DNA of 57,513 nt from NCBI GenBank assembly GCA_003224055.1, contig QHYE01000071.1, forward strand, positions 1-57,513, given 5' to 3'. Both the position numbers and the translations under genes were made by a program. This document shows positions 8,680-17,331 of the stretch, in pieces; position 1 is the stretch's first letter, and each line of letters starts with the position of its first letter. Under the pieces are notes generated by a model, which had not been told where the DNA came from, searched no databases, and saw only the letters and a program-made list of their open reading frames with translations. This DNA comes from Acidobacteriota bacterium (lineage in GTDB: Bacteria > Acidobacteriota > Terriglobia > Acidiferrales > UBA7541).

Positions 8680-9516
8680 CTAGGTGGCGTCGTCCCCACT
8701 GGTCCCGATTACCGGAACCACAACCTCTTCGCGATGCGATGAGTTTCTCCAAACCTCCCAGGGCGCATCGCCGCGAGCATACAGATCGTCCAACTGCTGT
8801 TTGTCCTTAAAAGTGTCCATGGAGGCGTAAAAACCATTGTGCTCGTAAGCCATCAATTGTTTTTCGCGGATCAAGCGCTGGAAGGGTTCAAGAACTAATT
8901 CTTCCCCGTTCTGCATGAACTTGAAAATGTCCTGTTTGAGAACGAAATAGCCACTATTGATGCGAAGATTGGAATCCTGAATGGCCTTGATTTCGTTCAC
9001 AACACCACCCGGACTGGCGGAGACAACGTGGTACGTTAAATTTGGCTTTGCGGAAACAAAAGTGGCGATCTTGCCGTGATTCCTGGAGAACTCGATGAGA
9101 TTGGGGAGCGGGAGATCGGTCAGGCCGTCCGCATAATTTGCGAGGAACAGCTCTTCGCCCGCCAGATACTTCTCTACGGCTTTGAGTCTCTGACCGATAT
9201 TTGAATGCATGCCTGTCTCAGCGAACGTTATGTTCCAATCGTGGATGTCGCTATTGAAGAGCTGCAGATCTTTCCCGCCCTTTGAGAGCGAAAAGTCGTT
9301 TGAAACGCACTCGTCGTAGTGCAGGAAATACTGCTTGATGGCATCCGCGCGATAGCCAAGGCACAAGATAAAGTCCTTGTGACCGAAGTGCGCGTAATAC
9401 TTCATCACGTGCCAAAGAACTGGCCGATAACCGATCGGCACCATGGGCTTCGGGACGTTGTCGGCGTATTCCCGCAAGCGCATTCCTAGCCCCCCACAGA
9501 ATATGACCACTTTCAT
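8680..9516 (-). CDS. rfbF: Glucose-1-phosphate cytidylyltransferase
   Basis: Makes CDP-glucose from CTP and glucose-1-phosphate, the entry to CDP-deoxysugars. The start MKVVIFCGGLGMRLREY holds the nucleotidyltransferase loop GGxGxRL, followed by PKPMVPIG and the metal-site segment NYADGLTDL. Length (279 residues) is normal for this family rather than for the longer UTP enzymes. The ATG at 9516 has AGAGGAA upstream. A CDP-glucose 4,6-dehydratase of the standard type was not found in the window, so the route after CDP-glucose probably uses the epimerase/dehydratase at 14481-15542 or an enzyme encoded elsewhere. Confidence 0.9.
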   Translation of the reverse strand: MKVVIFCGGLGMRLREYADNVPKPMVPIGYRPVLWHVMKYYAHFGHKDFILCLGYRADAIKQYFLHYDECVSNDFSLSKGGKDLQLFNSDIHDWNITFAETGMHSNIGQRLKAVEKYLAGEELFLANYADGLTDLPLPNLIEFSRNHGKIATFVSAKPNLTYHVVSASPGGVVNEIKAIQDSNLRINSGYFVLKQDIFKFMQNGEELVLEPFQRLIREKQLMAYEHNGFYASMDTFKDKQQLDDLYARGDAPWEVWRNSSHREEVVVPVIGTSGDDAT

Positions 9517-9576
9517 AGGGTTCCTCTTTTTCTGCTCCGCGCATTGCACGAAACGGTTTTCTGCGCAGTTGAGCCA

Positions 9577-10824
9577 TTACGCATACACCTTTACCTCCGG
9601 GATAGGCACGACGAACATGCCTCCCCATTCGCGAATGAAACCGTTCTGTTTGATGATCTCGTCTTTCAAATTCCACGGAAGGATGAGCACATAATCAGGC
9701 CGAGTCTCCCGGATGCGGTCCGGCGGATAAATGGGAACGTGCGTGCCCGGCAGGAACCTGCCGTGCTTGTGGGGGTTGCGGTCCACCGTGTAGTCAAGGA
9801 AGTCAGTCCGAATCGCGCAATAATTCAGCAGCGTATTGCCCTTGCCGGGCGCGCCGTAACCCGCGATCTTCTTTCCGCTGCGCTTAGCTTCGATCAGGAA
9901 TTCGAGAAGTTTGCGTTTCGTTTCCTTAACCTGTTCAGCAAAACGCGAGTAGGTCTCGAGCCGCGAGTATCCCATGGATTCTTCCCGGGCGCGGAGCTCC
10001 GTAATGTGAGCGCTAACCGGTTTCGAAGAATCCTCTGTGTGCCGCGCATAGATACGCAGGGAGCCGCCGTGCGTGTGAAGCTCCTCGACATCGAACAACG
10101 TCAAACCGTGTGCTGCGAAGATTTTTTCCACCGCTACTAGAGAGAAATAGGAGAAGTGCTCGTGGTAGATGGTGTCAAACTGATTTTGCTCCATGAGCCG
10201 CTGGAGATGAGGAAACTCCATGGTAATGACGCCAGCTGGTTTGAGCAGGATTTTCATTCCAGCAACAAAATTATTGAGGTCAGGCACCTGCGCGAGGACG
10301 TTGTTGCCGAGGAGCAAATCAGCTCTCTTGCCGGAGGCCGCGAGTTCGCGTGCTGTTTCCGTGCCAAAGAACTTGACGAGAGTCGAAACGCCTTTCTGAA
10401 CCGCGACAGCAGCGACGTTTGCCGCGGGTTCGATTCCCAATACCGGTATCTGCTTCTCGACAAAGTACTGCAGCAAGTAGCCATCGTTGCTCGCCACTTC
10501 TACGACGAGGCTCTGCTCGCCAATGGCGAAACGCTCCACCATTTGATCGGTGTACTTGTTGGCATGCGCAAGCCAAGAGTCTGAGTAAGAGGAAAAATAT
10601 GCGTAATCACTAAAGATATGCTCGGGCGTAACGTATTCCTGGAGCTGCACAAGGAAACATTTTTCGCAAACATAGACATGTAGCGGATAAAACGGCTCCA
10701 TCTGATTTAGGTGGTCCGCGCTAAGGTAGCTCTCGCACAACGGGGACATCCCCAGGTCCACAAAGGTGTGTTCGAGCTTCGTTCCGCAGAAGCGGCAGCC
10801 GAATTGATTTGTCCGAGTCATCAA
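9577..10824 (-). CDS. SAM-dependent sugar C-methyltransferase
   Basis: Three-part methyltransferase of the NovU/TylC3 type that C-methylates NDP-keto-sugars to make branched sugars. The N-terminus carries a zinc site (C10 and C13 in CRFCG; C53 and C56 in CEKC). The SAM-binding core is VEVASNDGYLLQYF near 108, and the middle has FDTIYHEHFSYFS, the family's typical tyrosine/histidine catalytic region. The C-terminal third begins at KKIAGYGAPGKGNTLL. Its neighbours rfbF, rfbC and an epimerase suggest a CDP- or dTDP-linked branched deoxysugar as product. The sugar identity is inference. Confidence 0.92.
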   Translation of the reverse strand: MMTRTNQFGCRFCGTKLEHTFVDLGMSPLCESYLSADHLNQMEPFYPLHVYVCEKCFLVQLQEYVTPEHIFSDYAYFSSYSDSWLAHANKYTDQMVERFAIGEQSLVVEVASNDGYLLQYFVEKQIPVLGIEPAANVAAVAVQKGVSTLVKFFGTETARELAASGKRADLLLGNNVLAQVPDLNNFVAGMKILLKPAGVITMEFPHLQRLMEQNQFDTIYHEHFSYFSLVAVEKIFAAHGLTLFDVEELHTHGGSLRIYARHTEDSSKPVSAHITELRAREESMGYSRLETYSRFAEQVKETKRKLLEFLIEAKRSGKKIAGYGAPGKGNTLLNYCAIRTDFLDYTVDRNPHKHGRFLPGTHVPIYPPDRIRETRPDYVLILPWNLKDEIIKQNGFIREWGGMFVVPIPEVKVYA

Positions 10825-10829
10825 TGATC

Positions 10830-11600
10830 CTAGTAAGATTTGAACAAAGGCCGCATGCTAATTTCCGTGATCTCGCAGGTCCGCGGCATCTTCAGAGAGT
10901 GAACGACCATGGCCGCCACATCCTCGGGCTGCATTAGCAATTCGGGCCGGTACACTTTGCGCTCTTCCCGAAACAGCTGCTCGGTACGAGGTGTCGCCGT
11001 CCGTCCCGGGAAAACAGAGAGAACGCGGATACCATCCGCATTTACTTCTTCCCTCAGGCTGTCGGCGACGGCCTTCATGGCATGCTGCGTTGCGGCAAAC
11101 TGCCCCGAGCGGGCGCGGGCGCGCAAGCCGCTGCTCGAATTGATGAAAACCACCTGTCCTGAACCGGCCCGCAGCAATGGGAGCAAACTCTGGGTTAGGA
11201 GATATGGTCCACGGACATTCGCTCGATACTGGGCATCAAAATCCGACAGCGGAGCACGGGCGTGTTCTGCATGACGAATTTCTCCCGCACAGTGAACCAA
11301 GACGTTAACGCGGCCGCCATTGCGCTCCAAATCCGCAACGAGAGCGTGAATGTCTTCGTCGCGGGTCAGGTCGGCGCGGCACGCGCGTGCCCGCAACGAA
11401 TGCTGCTGCGCGGTCTTGGTCAGATCTTCGAGGGCGTCGAGCTTCCTGCCGACCAGACATACTTGAGCGCCTTCTCCTGCCAGGGCTAAGGCAATTGCTT
11501 TCCCGATACCGGAGCTGGCGCCCGTTACGACGGCAATCTTGTCGGACAGATTCTGCAGCAAGATGTCTCGTCTCTGATCAGTTGGGCTTTCTGTCGTCAT
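10830..11600 (-). CDS. SDR-family protein lacking the catalytic Tyr and Lys
   Basis: Rossmann-fold short-chain dehydrogenase/reductase homologue of 256 residues starting at 11600 (MTTESPTDQ). TGASSGIG at 26-33 binds NAD(P), and NVRG (N128) and the Ser run at 155-157 are conserved. The catalytic YxxxK is replaced by F168-A-A-T-Q172; I checked the codons TTT and CAG. The NNAG motif reads HCAG. Without Tyr and Lys the usual oxidoreduction is unlikely, so it may be a binding or structural partner, or use another chemistry. It sits 22 bp after the PhyH-like gene and 5 bp before the methyltransferase, so it belongs to the modified-sugar block. A longer frame to 11912 overlaps the PhyH-like gene and is not supported. 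Confidence 0.82.
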   Translation of the reverse strand: MTTESPTDQRRDILLQNLSDKIAVVTGASSGIGKAIALALAGEGAQVCLVGRKLDALEDLTKTAQQHSLRARACRADLTRDEDIHALVADLERNGGRVNVLVHCAGEIRHAEHARAPLSDFDAQYRANVRGPYLLTQSLLPLLRAGSGQVVFINSSSGLRARARSGQFAATQHAMKAVADSLREEVNADGIRVLSVFPGRTATPRTEQLFREERKVYRPELLMQPEDVAAMVVHSLKMPRTCEITEISMRPLFKSY

Positions 11601-11622
11601 GGCGCTGATCACCGTAGCTTTC

Positions 11623-12546
11623 CTAAGCGGAAGTGGCGGTTTCGAATTCCTCCGGCTTGGCGAAGGCTGGCTGGGTTTCATAGAGCGAATAATATCCTTC
11701 CGGCACGTGCGCCAAGTCCGTTCCGCGGAGATAATCGCCCATGGTGGTCCCGGTGCAGGCAGAGTCCACGTTGGGAGCGCCGCGGCGCGCGGCAACGTCG
11801 TCAACGTTAACGGTTCGGAAGTCGATGCTGAAGCGGGTGCGGCCGGAATTGTTGGGCACGCTCGAATGCATCTGCGCACCCGAAAACAAGAGCATGCCAC
11901 CGGGAGGGGCAATCACCCGGATTTGGGGATCAAGTTCCATCGGCTCTTCCGGCTTGGGTTGTTTGCGGGTGTCCTGCTTCACGAATTGCGCTGCATTCTG
12001 GCGGCTGGTGCGGTTCCATTCGGCGTAGTTGTATTCGGCAGAGCCATTGCGCACCGCCTGGCTCCAATAACGCGGATGAAACGCCATAGCGTTTTCCGCG
12101 ACAATCGGAAAAATGGGCATCCACCAATTGATCTGGCACATCGGCGCCGAATACCAGGTATCGCGATGGGGATGGAAGGCGTAAGCGATTCCCGACGTCA
12201 GGTAATCATCACTCGTGGACGTGCGCATGCGAGGGACGTCAAAATAGGTCTTCTCTGGGTTCGCACCGAGTTCGCGCAAGATTCCCTGGATGCATTCCTT
12301 CGATTTCTGGGCATGGATGAACTTTGGTTTCAACTCGGCAAGGATCTCTGCGAAACGCTCCACAGGCAGATGGAACTGAGCGGTCTCCGGGTCAAGGGGA
12401 TGAAAGGCCTCTTGCGCCATCTCGCGCGCGAAATTCACGAGCTTGAGTGAACTCGGAGTAGGGGAATAGACCAGCAACTGCCCGCGATAGAGAAGTTCCC
12501 GGCGCTTATCGTCATTGACGGGCGTATCCAAAAAAATTGCATTCAT
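11623..12546 (-). CDS. PhyH-like Fe(II)/2-oxoglutarate dioxygenase
   Basis: Predicted non-haem iron oxygenase that would hydroxylate a sugar or lipid intermediate. The facial triad is H127-R-D129 in FHPHRDTW and a distal His in AQMHSSVP near residue 235. The following RTRFSIDFRTV could supply the 2-oxoglutarate-binding Arg. The fold between these (INWWMPIFPI and an APPGGMLLFSG strand) fits the phytanoyl-CoA dioxygenase family. It lies between the DUF4910 and SDR genes with short gaps. Such an enzyme in an EPS sugar block is uncommon; the substrate is unknown. Confidence 0.75.
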   Translation of the reverse strand: MNAIFLDTPVNDDKRRELLYRGQLLVYSPTPSSLKLVNFAREMAQEAFHPLDPETAQFHLPVERFAEILAELKPKFIHAQKSKECIQGILRELGANPEKTYFDVPRMRTSTSDDYLTSGIAYAFHPHRDTWYSAPMCQINWWMPIFPIVAENAMAFHPRYWSQAVRNGSAEYNYAEWNRTSRQNAAQFVKQDTRKQPKPEEPMELDPQIRVIAPPGGMLLFSGAQMHSSVPNNSGRTRFSIDFRTVNVDDVAARRGAPNVDSACTGTTMGDYLRGTDLAHVPEGYYSLYETQPAFAKPEEFETATSA

Positions 12547-12566
12547 AGTTCTATCCTTTTCGCCAG

Positions 12567-13850
12567 CTAGCCTGCAGCCGTCGGCACAAATTCGAATTTC
12601 TCTCGCAAAAGGCGATGTTCCCGTAAGGCATTCGCGGCCTTGTGGATGGACTCAAATCGAATGCCAGATCGCTCTGCTATATCCAGCAGAGAATGCCTTC
12701 CATCGGAAAGATTGAGCACCCAGAGCATCGCCATCTCGGTCACTCCGGCGTCGGACTCCCCGCCGATCATGCGGTACAAGCCGCGCTTTCCCAGTTGCGG
12801 TTCGCACTTTGGACTCACGTTCACAAAAGTTCCGTTGTTCTCCAGGACCAAAAGTATCTCCAAGCAGACAGCGAGCGATTCACGTAGTTTATCCGGGTAT
12901 ACGAACTCCAGGTTGTCAGCTGAGGTGTGATATTCCGGAAAGGTACCGTGTGGAGTGCACGAAAGCCTCCCCACCGCAAGATTGATTCCCGGCGAGCAAT
13001 ATTGGCGCTCATCGTAGCCATACGGCGAGAATTCCAGGAGTTCGTATGGATTCCCGGAATGCTGGAGAACATGAGCGGCTGCCCGGTCAATTTCTTCGCT
13101 GCCCTGGCGGCTCTTCTTGTAGTGGAGTTTACCAGCATCCCCGACTCCGCTGAGGACTAACCCGTGTTTGATGCGGGGAAGCTTATCTTCATTCAGAGCG
13201 AGCCAGGTAATGGCGCCAATCGTGCCGGGAATGAACAAAAAGCGATAAGAATAGTGCCGCGTCAAGCCTCTCAGATGCTTTGCCAGCCAAACAGCCAGCG
13301 CGATGCCGGATAGATTGTCGTTGCACAAAGACGGATGGCACGCGTGGCAGGAGATCAATACCTCGTCCGGCGTATTCCCGGGGAGGAAGTACTCGCCGTA
13401 AGTGAGGTGACCGTCCTTGAGCGTCGAGTCGATGTTGATCTCGTATTCGTCTTCGGTTAGCGCTTCGAGCTGACGTTGAGAAAGGCAGAATCCCCAACTT
13501 TCCTTGTAGTAGGAAGTCCGATAGGGTATCCAATCCGGGCGCTCCGGAATCGCGAAGAGATGCTCTTTCAATTCAGAAAGAGAGATGCGGCCCTGAACAG
13601 GGATGCTGTAATTGACGACGTGCAGATTTGATTTTCCAAAGTCAATAACTCGTTCACCTTTTGAGTTTTTCACGTAGGCGTCGCGGATATTCCATTCCTT
13701 CGGCACCGTCCAGTCGAACACTTGCGTACCGGTAGGAACTTCGCGCATTTCAAGCGGAATATGTGTCTGCAGGATGCGAAGAGTCTGGCGAAGACCGTCC
13801 CCCGTAATACTGCGGCAGATAGGATAAAGCTGGGAGATCAAGCGGTACAT
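12567..13850 (-). CDS. DUF4910 aminopeptidase-like zinc hydrolase
   Basis: The N-terminal YRLISQLYPICRSITGDGLR and the zinc-peptidase-like SCHACHPSLCNDNLSGIA mark the DUF4910 (DUF2172-containing) family, with a co-catalytic M28-like metallohydrolase core and a C-terminal winged-helix-like segment (SLLDIAERSGIRFESIHKA). These proteins recur in glycan gene clusters, and their role there is not settled. I chose the ATG at 13850, with GAGGG at a good distance, giving 427 residues and a start typical of the family. A frame open to 14027 would overlap rfbC by about 100 bp. No signal peptide is seen, so it should act in the cytoplasm, perhaps as an amidase on a sugar-amide intermediate; that is speculative. 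Confidence 0.85.
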   Translation of the reverse strand: MYRLISQLYPICRSITGDGLRQTLRILQTHIPLEMREVPTGTQVFDWTVPKEWNIRDAYVKNSKGERVIDFGKSNLHVVNYSIPVQGRISLSELKEHLFAIPERPDWIPYRTSYYKESWGFCLSQRQLEALTEDEYEINIDSTLKDGHLTYGEYFLPGNTPDEVLISCHACHPSLCNDNLSGIALAVWLAKHLRGLTRHYSYRFLFIPGTIGAITWLALNEDKLPRIKHGLVLSGVGDAGKLHYKKSRQGSEEIDRAAAHVLQHSGNPYELLEFSPYGYDERQYCSPGINLAVGRLSCTPHGTFPEYHTSADNLEFVYPDKLRESLAVCLEILLVLENNGTFVNVSPKCEPQLGKRGLYRMIGGESDAGVTEMAMLWVLNLSDGRHSLLDIAERSGIRFESIHKAANALREHRLLREKFEFVPTAAG

Positions 13851-13920
13851 CGCTTGTCCCTCATCCAGAGGATCGAGACCGTTCTCGAGTTCGTTTATAT
13901 TCAAGACGTTCAGGCCGCTC

Positions 13921-14451
13921 TCACGAAAGGAAGTTCGGGTAATTTTGATCTCGCTCGATAATTGTACGCACACCAGCAGGCCAGTCGATGCCAAAGGCCG
14001 GGTCGTTCCAGCGGACGCCTCGCGCATGTTCCGCGGAATAGGACTGAGACATCTGGTAGAAAACCTCCGTGTCGTCCTTCAATGTCTGGAATCCATGCGC
14101 GAATTCTTCCGGGATGTATAGCATTTTCCGGTTTCCTGCCGAAAGCTCGACTGCAAAGTGCTGCTTGAACGTCGGCGACACAGGTCGCAAGTCAATGATG
14201 ACGTCATGGATCGATCCTGATGTGCATCGCACCAGCTTTGCTTCGGCAAACGGGGCAATCTGAAAATGCATTCCCCGCAGTGTTCCTTTGCGCCGGTTGA
14301 ACGATACGTTGCATTGAACCACTCGCGAATTCAGGCCGTGCGCCTCAAACGCTTCCTGACAAAACGTCCGCGCAAAAAAACCTCGCTCGTCGGCGTGTTT
14401 TTCCAGTTCGATCAGAAAGGCGCCTCGCAGCTTGGTCTCTGTAAAAATCAA
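13921..14451 (-). CDS. rfbC: dTDP-4-dehydrorhamnose 3,5-epimerase family protein
   Basis: Cupin-fold epimerase of 176 residues acting on NDP-4-keto-6-deoxysugars. It shows ERGFFARTFC, the RGMHFQ segment with the catalytic His (usual form RGLHYQ), and the later Y/H-containing IPEEFAHGFQTL. Length is normal. No rfbA, rfbB or rfbD lies nearby, so it probably epimerises the CDP-linked keto sugar of this block rather than making rhamnose. It starts 29 bp after the epimerase gene, the first gene of the operon. Confidence 0.9.
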   Translation of the reverse strand: MIFTETKLRGAFLIELEKHADERGFFARTFCQEAFEAHGLNSRVVQCNVSFNRRKGTLRGMHFQIAPFAEAKLVRCTSGSIHDVIIDLRPVSPTFKQHFAVELSAGNRKMLYIPEEFAHGFQTLKDDTEVFYQMSQSYSAEHARGVRWNDPAFGIDWPAGVRTIIERDQNYPNFLS

Positions 14452-14480
14452 GTCTCACCAGTCGCTCGGCAGCAATCTTG

Positions 14481-15542
14481 TCAGACGCTCTTCACTTGCA
14501 ACACGTGCTCGGCATCCCGTGATTGCCAGCGAAGGTCCGTGTTCAGGCGCCCCGAGGCCAGCAATCCCCGGATGTGGTCGATGCGCTTGTATCTCGCGCC
14601 TTCAAACTCTTCCGCGCGCAGGCCAACTTTCTTGTACGCCTCATAAAGCTCGCGCGCGCCACGCCGCGCATCCCACTTTGGCTGGAAAGCCGGCAGCGCT
14701 TTCTTGATCCGGCCGAAATCCGCGCGGTAGCAGCGCTTGTCCGGGCCCGCATCTTCCGCAAATTCGATCGTGCAGCCGGGAACGGTTTCCTTCACGATGT
14801 CGGCTAAATCCCGGATCTGATAATTCTCTTCGCTGCGCCCCACGTTGAACGCCTGGTTGTGAATCACGTCGCGCGGAGCTTCGAGAACCGCAAGAAACGC
14901 GCGCGAGATATCTTCAATGTGCACGATCGGGCGCCACGGCGTGCCGTCGCTCTTGATGAATACGCGCCCCGTCGTCAGCGCCCACGCCGTGAGATTGTTG
15001 AGCACCAGGTCAAACCGGTGACGCGGAGAAACGCCGTAAGCTGTTGCATTGCGCAGGAACACGGGGCTGAACTCCGGCCCCGCCAGAAGGGCCACGTCTT
15101 GCTCGACCAGGACCTTGGAGCGGCCATAGGGCGTGACCGGATTGAATTCCGCAGTCTCGTCTAGAATTTTGTCGCCGGCCGCGCCATACGTGCTGCACGA
15201 AGAGGAAAACAGGAAGCGCTTTACGCCCACTTCCTTTGAGAGTCGCGCAAGACGCACCGAAGCGTGATGATTGATGTCGTACGTCAGATTCGGATTCAAG
15301 TTGCCCAGCGGATCGTTCGAAAGTCCCGCGAGATGAATGACAGCTTCAAATCCCTTGAGGTCCTTCGGCTCGACGTCGCGCAGATCCTTCCGGATGGAAG
15401 GAAATTCTCGCGGGGCATCGCCGAAGGTGCACTGCTCGAAAAGATCGCTGTCCAATCCCACCACTTCATGGCCCGCGTTGGCCATCAGCGGCGCCATGAC
15501 GGTGCCGATGTAGCCTTTATGGCCAGTCAACAGTATTCTCAT
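14481..15542 (-). CDS. NAD-dependent sugar epimerase/dehydratase
   Basis: Extended SDR enzyme of 353 residues acting on an NDP-sugar. The NAD loop is TGHKGYIG at 7-14, and the active site is SSSCSTYG with TPYGRSK (Tyr and Lys intact). The C-terminal half ([19 protein letters not shown]) is typical of NDP-sugar epimerases. It is the first gene of the 15542-2986 operon and has a strong ribosome site (GAGGGG). Its leader of about 450 nt follows sigma54 promoter A and holds an ops-like element. It could be the 4,6-dehydratase or a 4-epimerase/reductase for the rfbF product. Confidence 0.88.
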   Translation of the reverse strand: MRILLTGHKGYIGTVMAPLMANAGHEVVGLDSDLFEQCTFGDAPREFPSIRKDLRDVEPKDLKGFEAVIHLAGLSNDPLGNLNPNLTYDINHHASVRLARLSKEVGVKRFLFSSSCSTYGAAGDKILDETAEFNPVTPYGRSKVLVEQDVALLAGPEFSPVFLRNATAYGVSPRHRFDLVLNNLTAWALTTGRVFIKSDGTPWRPIVHIEDISRAFLAVLEAPRDVIHNQAFNVGRSEENYQIRDLADIVKETVPGCTIEFAEDAGPDKRCYRADFGRIKKALPAFQPKWDARRGARELYEAYKKVGLRAEEFEGARYKRIDHIRGLLASGRLNTDLRWQSRDAEHVLQVKSV

Positions 15543-15955
15543 TCTCGTTCAACCCCTCTTCGAAACAGGTCTGATCCTAGGATTGCGACAAAAAAAAGGC
15601 CTGTCATGGACGTTGTATCTTGTCTTCGTGCAAAGCTTCCCGCCGGGGCGATCCACTTCCAGTAACAGTCCGGGACGACCGACAGCGACCCACTCTGGAA
15701 CCAGATGTCGCAAGGAACCCGCGTCAGTCAGGTTACCACGCCAACAAGCCATCGAAAGGCGTGCCAGCGTAGCCGCCTGAACGGCAACTCTGAGAGAAGT
15801 GAGCCGGTTGTGTCCTAGGTAGCATCGATGGGCAATTTGTCGGCAAAGTTTTGCCTTCCTTCATCTTACTGACTTGATGCTTATGCTTGAAGAGGGCGCC
15901 CTAAAAACATGAAACATGGGCAAACCCACGCCGAGTCACCAAATAACCCCTGGAC

Positions 15956-15971
15956 AGGCTACCGCCATTAA
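15956..15971 (-). promoter_or_regulatory. ops-like antiterminator recruitment element A
   Basis: Minus strand reads TTAATGGCGGTAGCCT. The core GGCGGTAGCCT (15966 to 15956) matches the E. coli ops element GGCGGTAGCGT at 10 of 11 bases. The same 16 bases occur at 43060-43075. It lies at about +24 to +34 from the predicted sigma54 start, in the leader of a 12-gene operon. In enterobacteria ops pauses RNA polymerase and loads RfaH; a NusG paralogue is encoded in this locus. Confidence 0.68.
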
Positions 15972-16000
15972 GTTCGCGGGCATACCCACTGGATAAGGTC

Positions 16001-16015
16001 GCAATCGGCCTGCCA
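16001..16015 (-). promoter_or_regulatory. Sigma54 (-24/-12) promoter A, upstream of the 15542-2986 operon
   Basis: Minus strand reads TGGCAGGCCGATTGC, with GG and GC separated by the required ten bases. The 25-bp neighbourhood 15995-16019 differs from the one at 43107-43131 at only two positions. The predicted start of transcription is near 15989. Confidence 0.77.
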
Positions 16016-16149
16016 GACTTCTAGACATAAGGCGACGTTGACGCCGGCAAATCACACCTTACTTGTTGAAAACAGGTTGGTTAGCCGTACACGATAGAGC
16101 GGAAGCCACCGCCCAAGGAGGTTGTCTCCCTCAAAATGGAGAACCGAGG

Positions 16150-16174
16150 GAAAACTCTTACCACGATTTGAGAA
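16150..16174 (-). promoter_or_regulatory. Enhancer-like block (UAS) of promoter A
   Basis: These 25 bases are identical to 43253-43277, and the identity extends one base further at 16149. On the plus strand the block begins GAAAACTCTTACCACG and contains an imperfect dyad CTCttAcCACgAttTGAG. It lies 134 bp upstream of promoter A, a usual position for binding of sigma54 activators. Confidence 0.68.
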
Positions 16175-16208
16175 CAGGTTTCCCGGGGCGAGGCTCGACT
16201 TGCATGGG

Positions 16209-16742
16209 TCATGATTCCAGCAACAGTATCTGGTGGACAGCGAGGAGCAGAGATTGAGCAAGCACATCGGCGCTGCCGTTTGCGACCTGATCGCTCTTCA
16301 GTATTCGCGCCGTTCTGCAACCTGCGTTTTTGCCGGCTTCCACGTCGATGTCGGAATCGCCAATCATCCATGACGCGGCTAGATCAATTTCATGTGCGCG
16401 TGCCGCGGCCAAAAGCATGCCAGGCGCAGGCTTACGGCAACTGCATGGCGGTTGCGTTTCGTGCGGGCAGTAATAAACTTCTGTGATTACGGCGCCGGCT
16501 GCTGCTAGCTCCTGGCACATCCGCTCGTGTATCAAGTCCAACTCGCGAACCGTCAACAACCCTTTAGCCACACACCTTTGGTTGCTGACAACGATGACGC
16601 AGAAGCCGGCTCCGATGAGCAAGGCGATCCCTTCGGCTACTCCAGGAAGAAATTGCATCTCTTCCCAGCGGGTTACATATTGGCCTTCCTTGGGTTTTCG
16701 GTTTATAACCCCATCACGATCCAGAAACGCGGCCCTCTTCAT
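16209..16742 (-). CDS. gmhB: D-glycero-D-manno-heptose 1,7-bisphosphate 7-phosphatase
   Basis: HAD-superfamily phosphatase removing the 7-phosphate to give heptose 1-phosphate. AAFLDRDGVIN (D8 nucleophile, D10 acid/base), VVSNQRCVAKG, the zinc-binding Cys cluster CPHETQPPCSCRKPAPG and MIGDSDIDVEAG are all present, and the 177-residue length is typical. It overlaps the end of gmhA by 29 bp. It is the last gene of the 42828-16209 operon and, with hddA, hddC and gmhA, completes the GDP-heptose pathway. Confidence 0.92.
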   Translation of the reverse strand: MKRAAFLDRDGVINRKPKEGQYVTRWEEMQFLPGVAEGIALLIGAGFCVIVVSNQRCVAKGLLTVRELDLIHERMCQELAAAGAVITEVYYCPHETQPPCSCRKPAPGMLLAAARAHEIDLAASWMIGDSDIDVEAGKNAGCRTARILKSDQVANGSADVLAQSLLLAVHQILLLES

Positions 16743-17331
16743 GGAATATTTCTCGCTCCACTAGTTCTGAGACGATGTGCCCGATAAGGATGTGGCATTC
16801 CTGAATCCGCGGAGTTTGGTTGGAAGGCACGCATATGCAGTGATCTACAGCAGCCTTGAGTTTTCCGCCCGTCGAGCCAGTGAGCGCGATTGTGTGCAGG
16901 CCAATCTTCTTGGCGGTGGACATGGCCCAAAGCACATTCGGAGAGTTCCCGCTGGTTGAAATACCGATCGCTACATCACCTGATCGAGCCAAGGCTTCGA
17001 GTTGCCGAGAGAACACCTTCTCGAAGCCATAATCGTTTCCAATCGCCGTCACGCAAGAGCTGTTCACGGAAAGAGCCAAAGCGGGCAAAGCGGGTCGATC
17101 GAATGCAAAACGTCCCACCAGCTCCGCAGCGATATGCTGTGCGTCTGCCGCGCTTCCTCCATTACCAAACAGGAGCACTTTGTTGCCCTGTCTCAATGCA
17201 CTGACTAGGATTTCGCTGACCTTTGCTACCGTCGTCAAGATATCTGCGCTTTCGAGCAAGGACTGTTTGGTCGCAATCGATTCTTCGATTAGCTTGCCAA
17301 TGCGCTGCTCGAAATCACTAATGGGCACCAT
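16714..17331 (-). CDS. gmhA: Sedoheptulose 7-phosphate isomerase
   Basis: SIS-domain isomerase converting sedoheptulose 7-phosphate to D-glycero-D-manno-heptose 7-phosphate, the first step of heptose synthesis. It has LLFGNGGSAADAQH, the family signature GNGGSA, then ELVGRF and GISTSGNSPNV, all in the usual places over 205 residues. GGAG lies just upstream of the ATG at 17331. The 183-bp gap before it, up to hddC, contains nothing I can assign. Confidence 0.93.
   Translation of the reverse strand: MVPISDFEQRIGKLIEESIATKQSLLESADILTTVAKVSEILVSALRQGNKVLLFGNGGSAADAQHIAAELVGRFAFDRPALPALALSVNSSCVTAIGNDYGFEKVFSRQLEALARSGDVAIGISTSGNSPNVLWAMSTAKKIGLHTIALTGSTGGKLKAAVDHCICVPSNQTPRIQECHILIGHIVSELVEREIFHEEGRVSGS

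Larger units (their letters stand above)
15543..16208. other. Regulatory region A between the two long EPS operons
   Basis: No gene is supported in these 666 bp. The part from about 15956 to 16174 is homologous to 43060-43277 upstream of the other operon: three blocks are nearly or fully identical (ops-like element, sigma54 promoter and enhancer-like block), with weaker similarity between them. The operon ending at gmhB stops only 35 bp before the enhancer-like block. From 15543 to 15955 I see only the long leader of the first gene. Confidence 0.7.

Noticed and set aside
11599-12450. Open frame on the plus strand opposite the PhyH-like gene
   Set aside because: It mirrors a gene whose metal-binding motifs are clear; it has no ribosome site or domain of its own.
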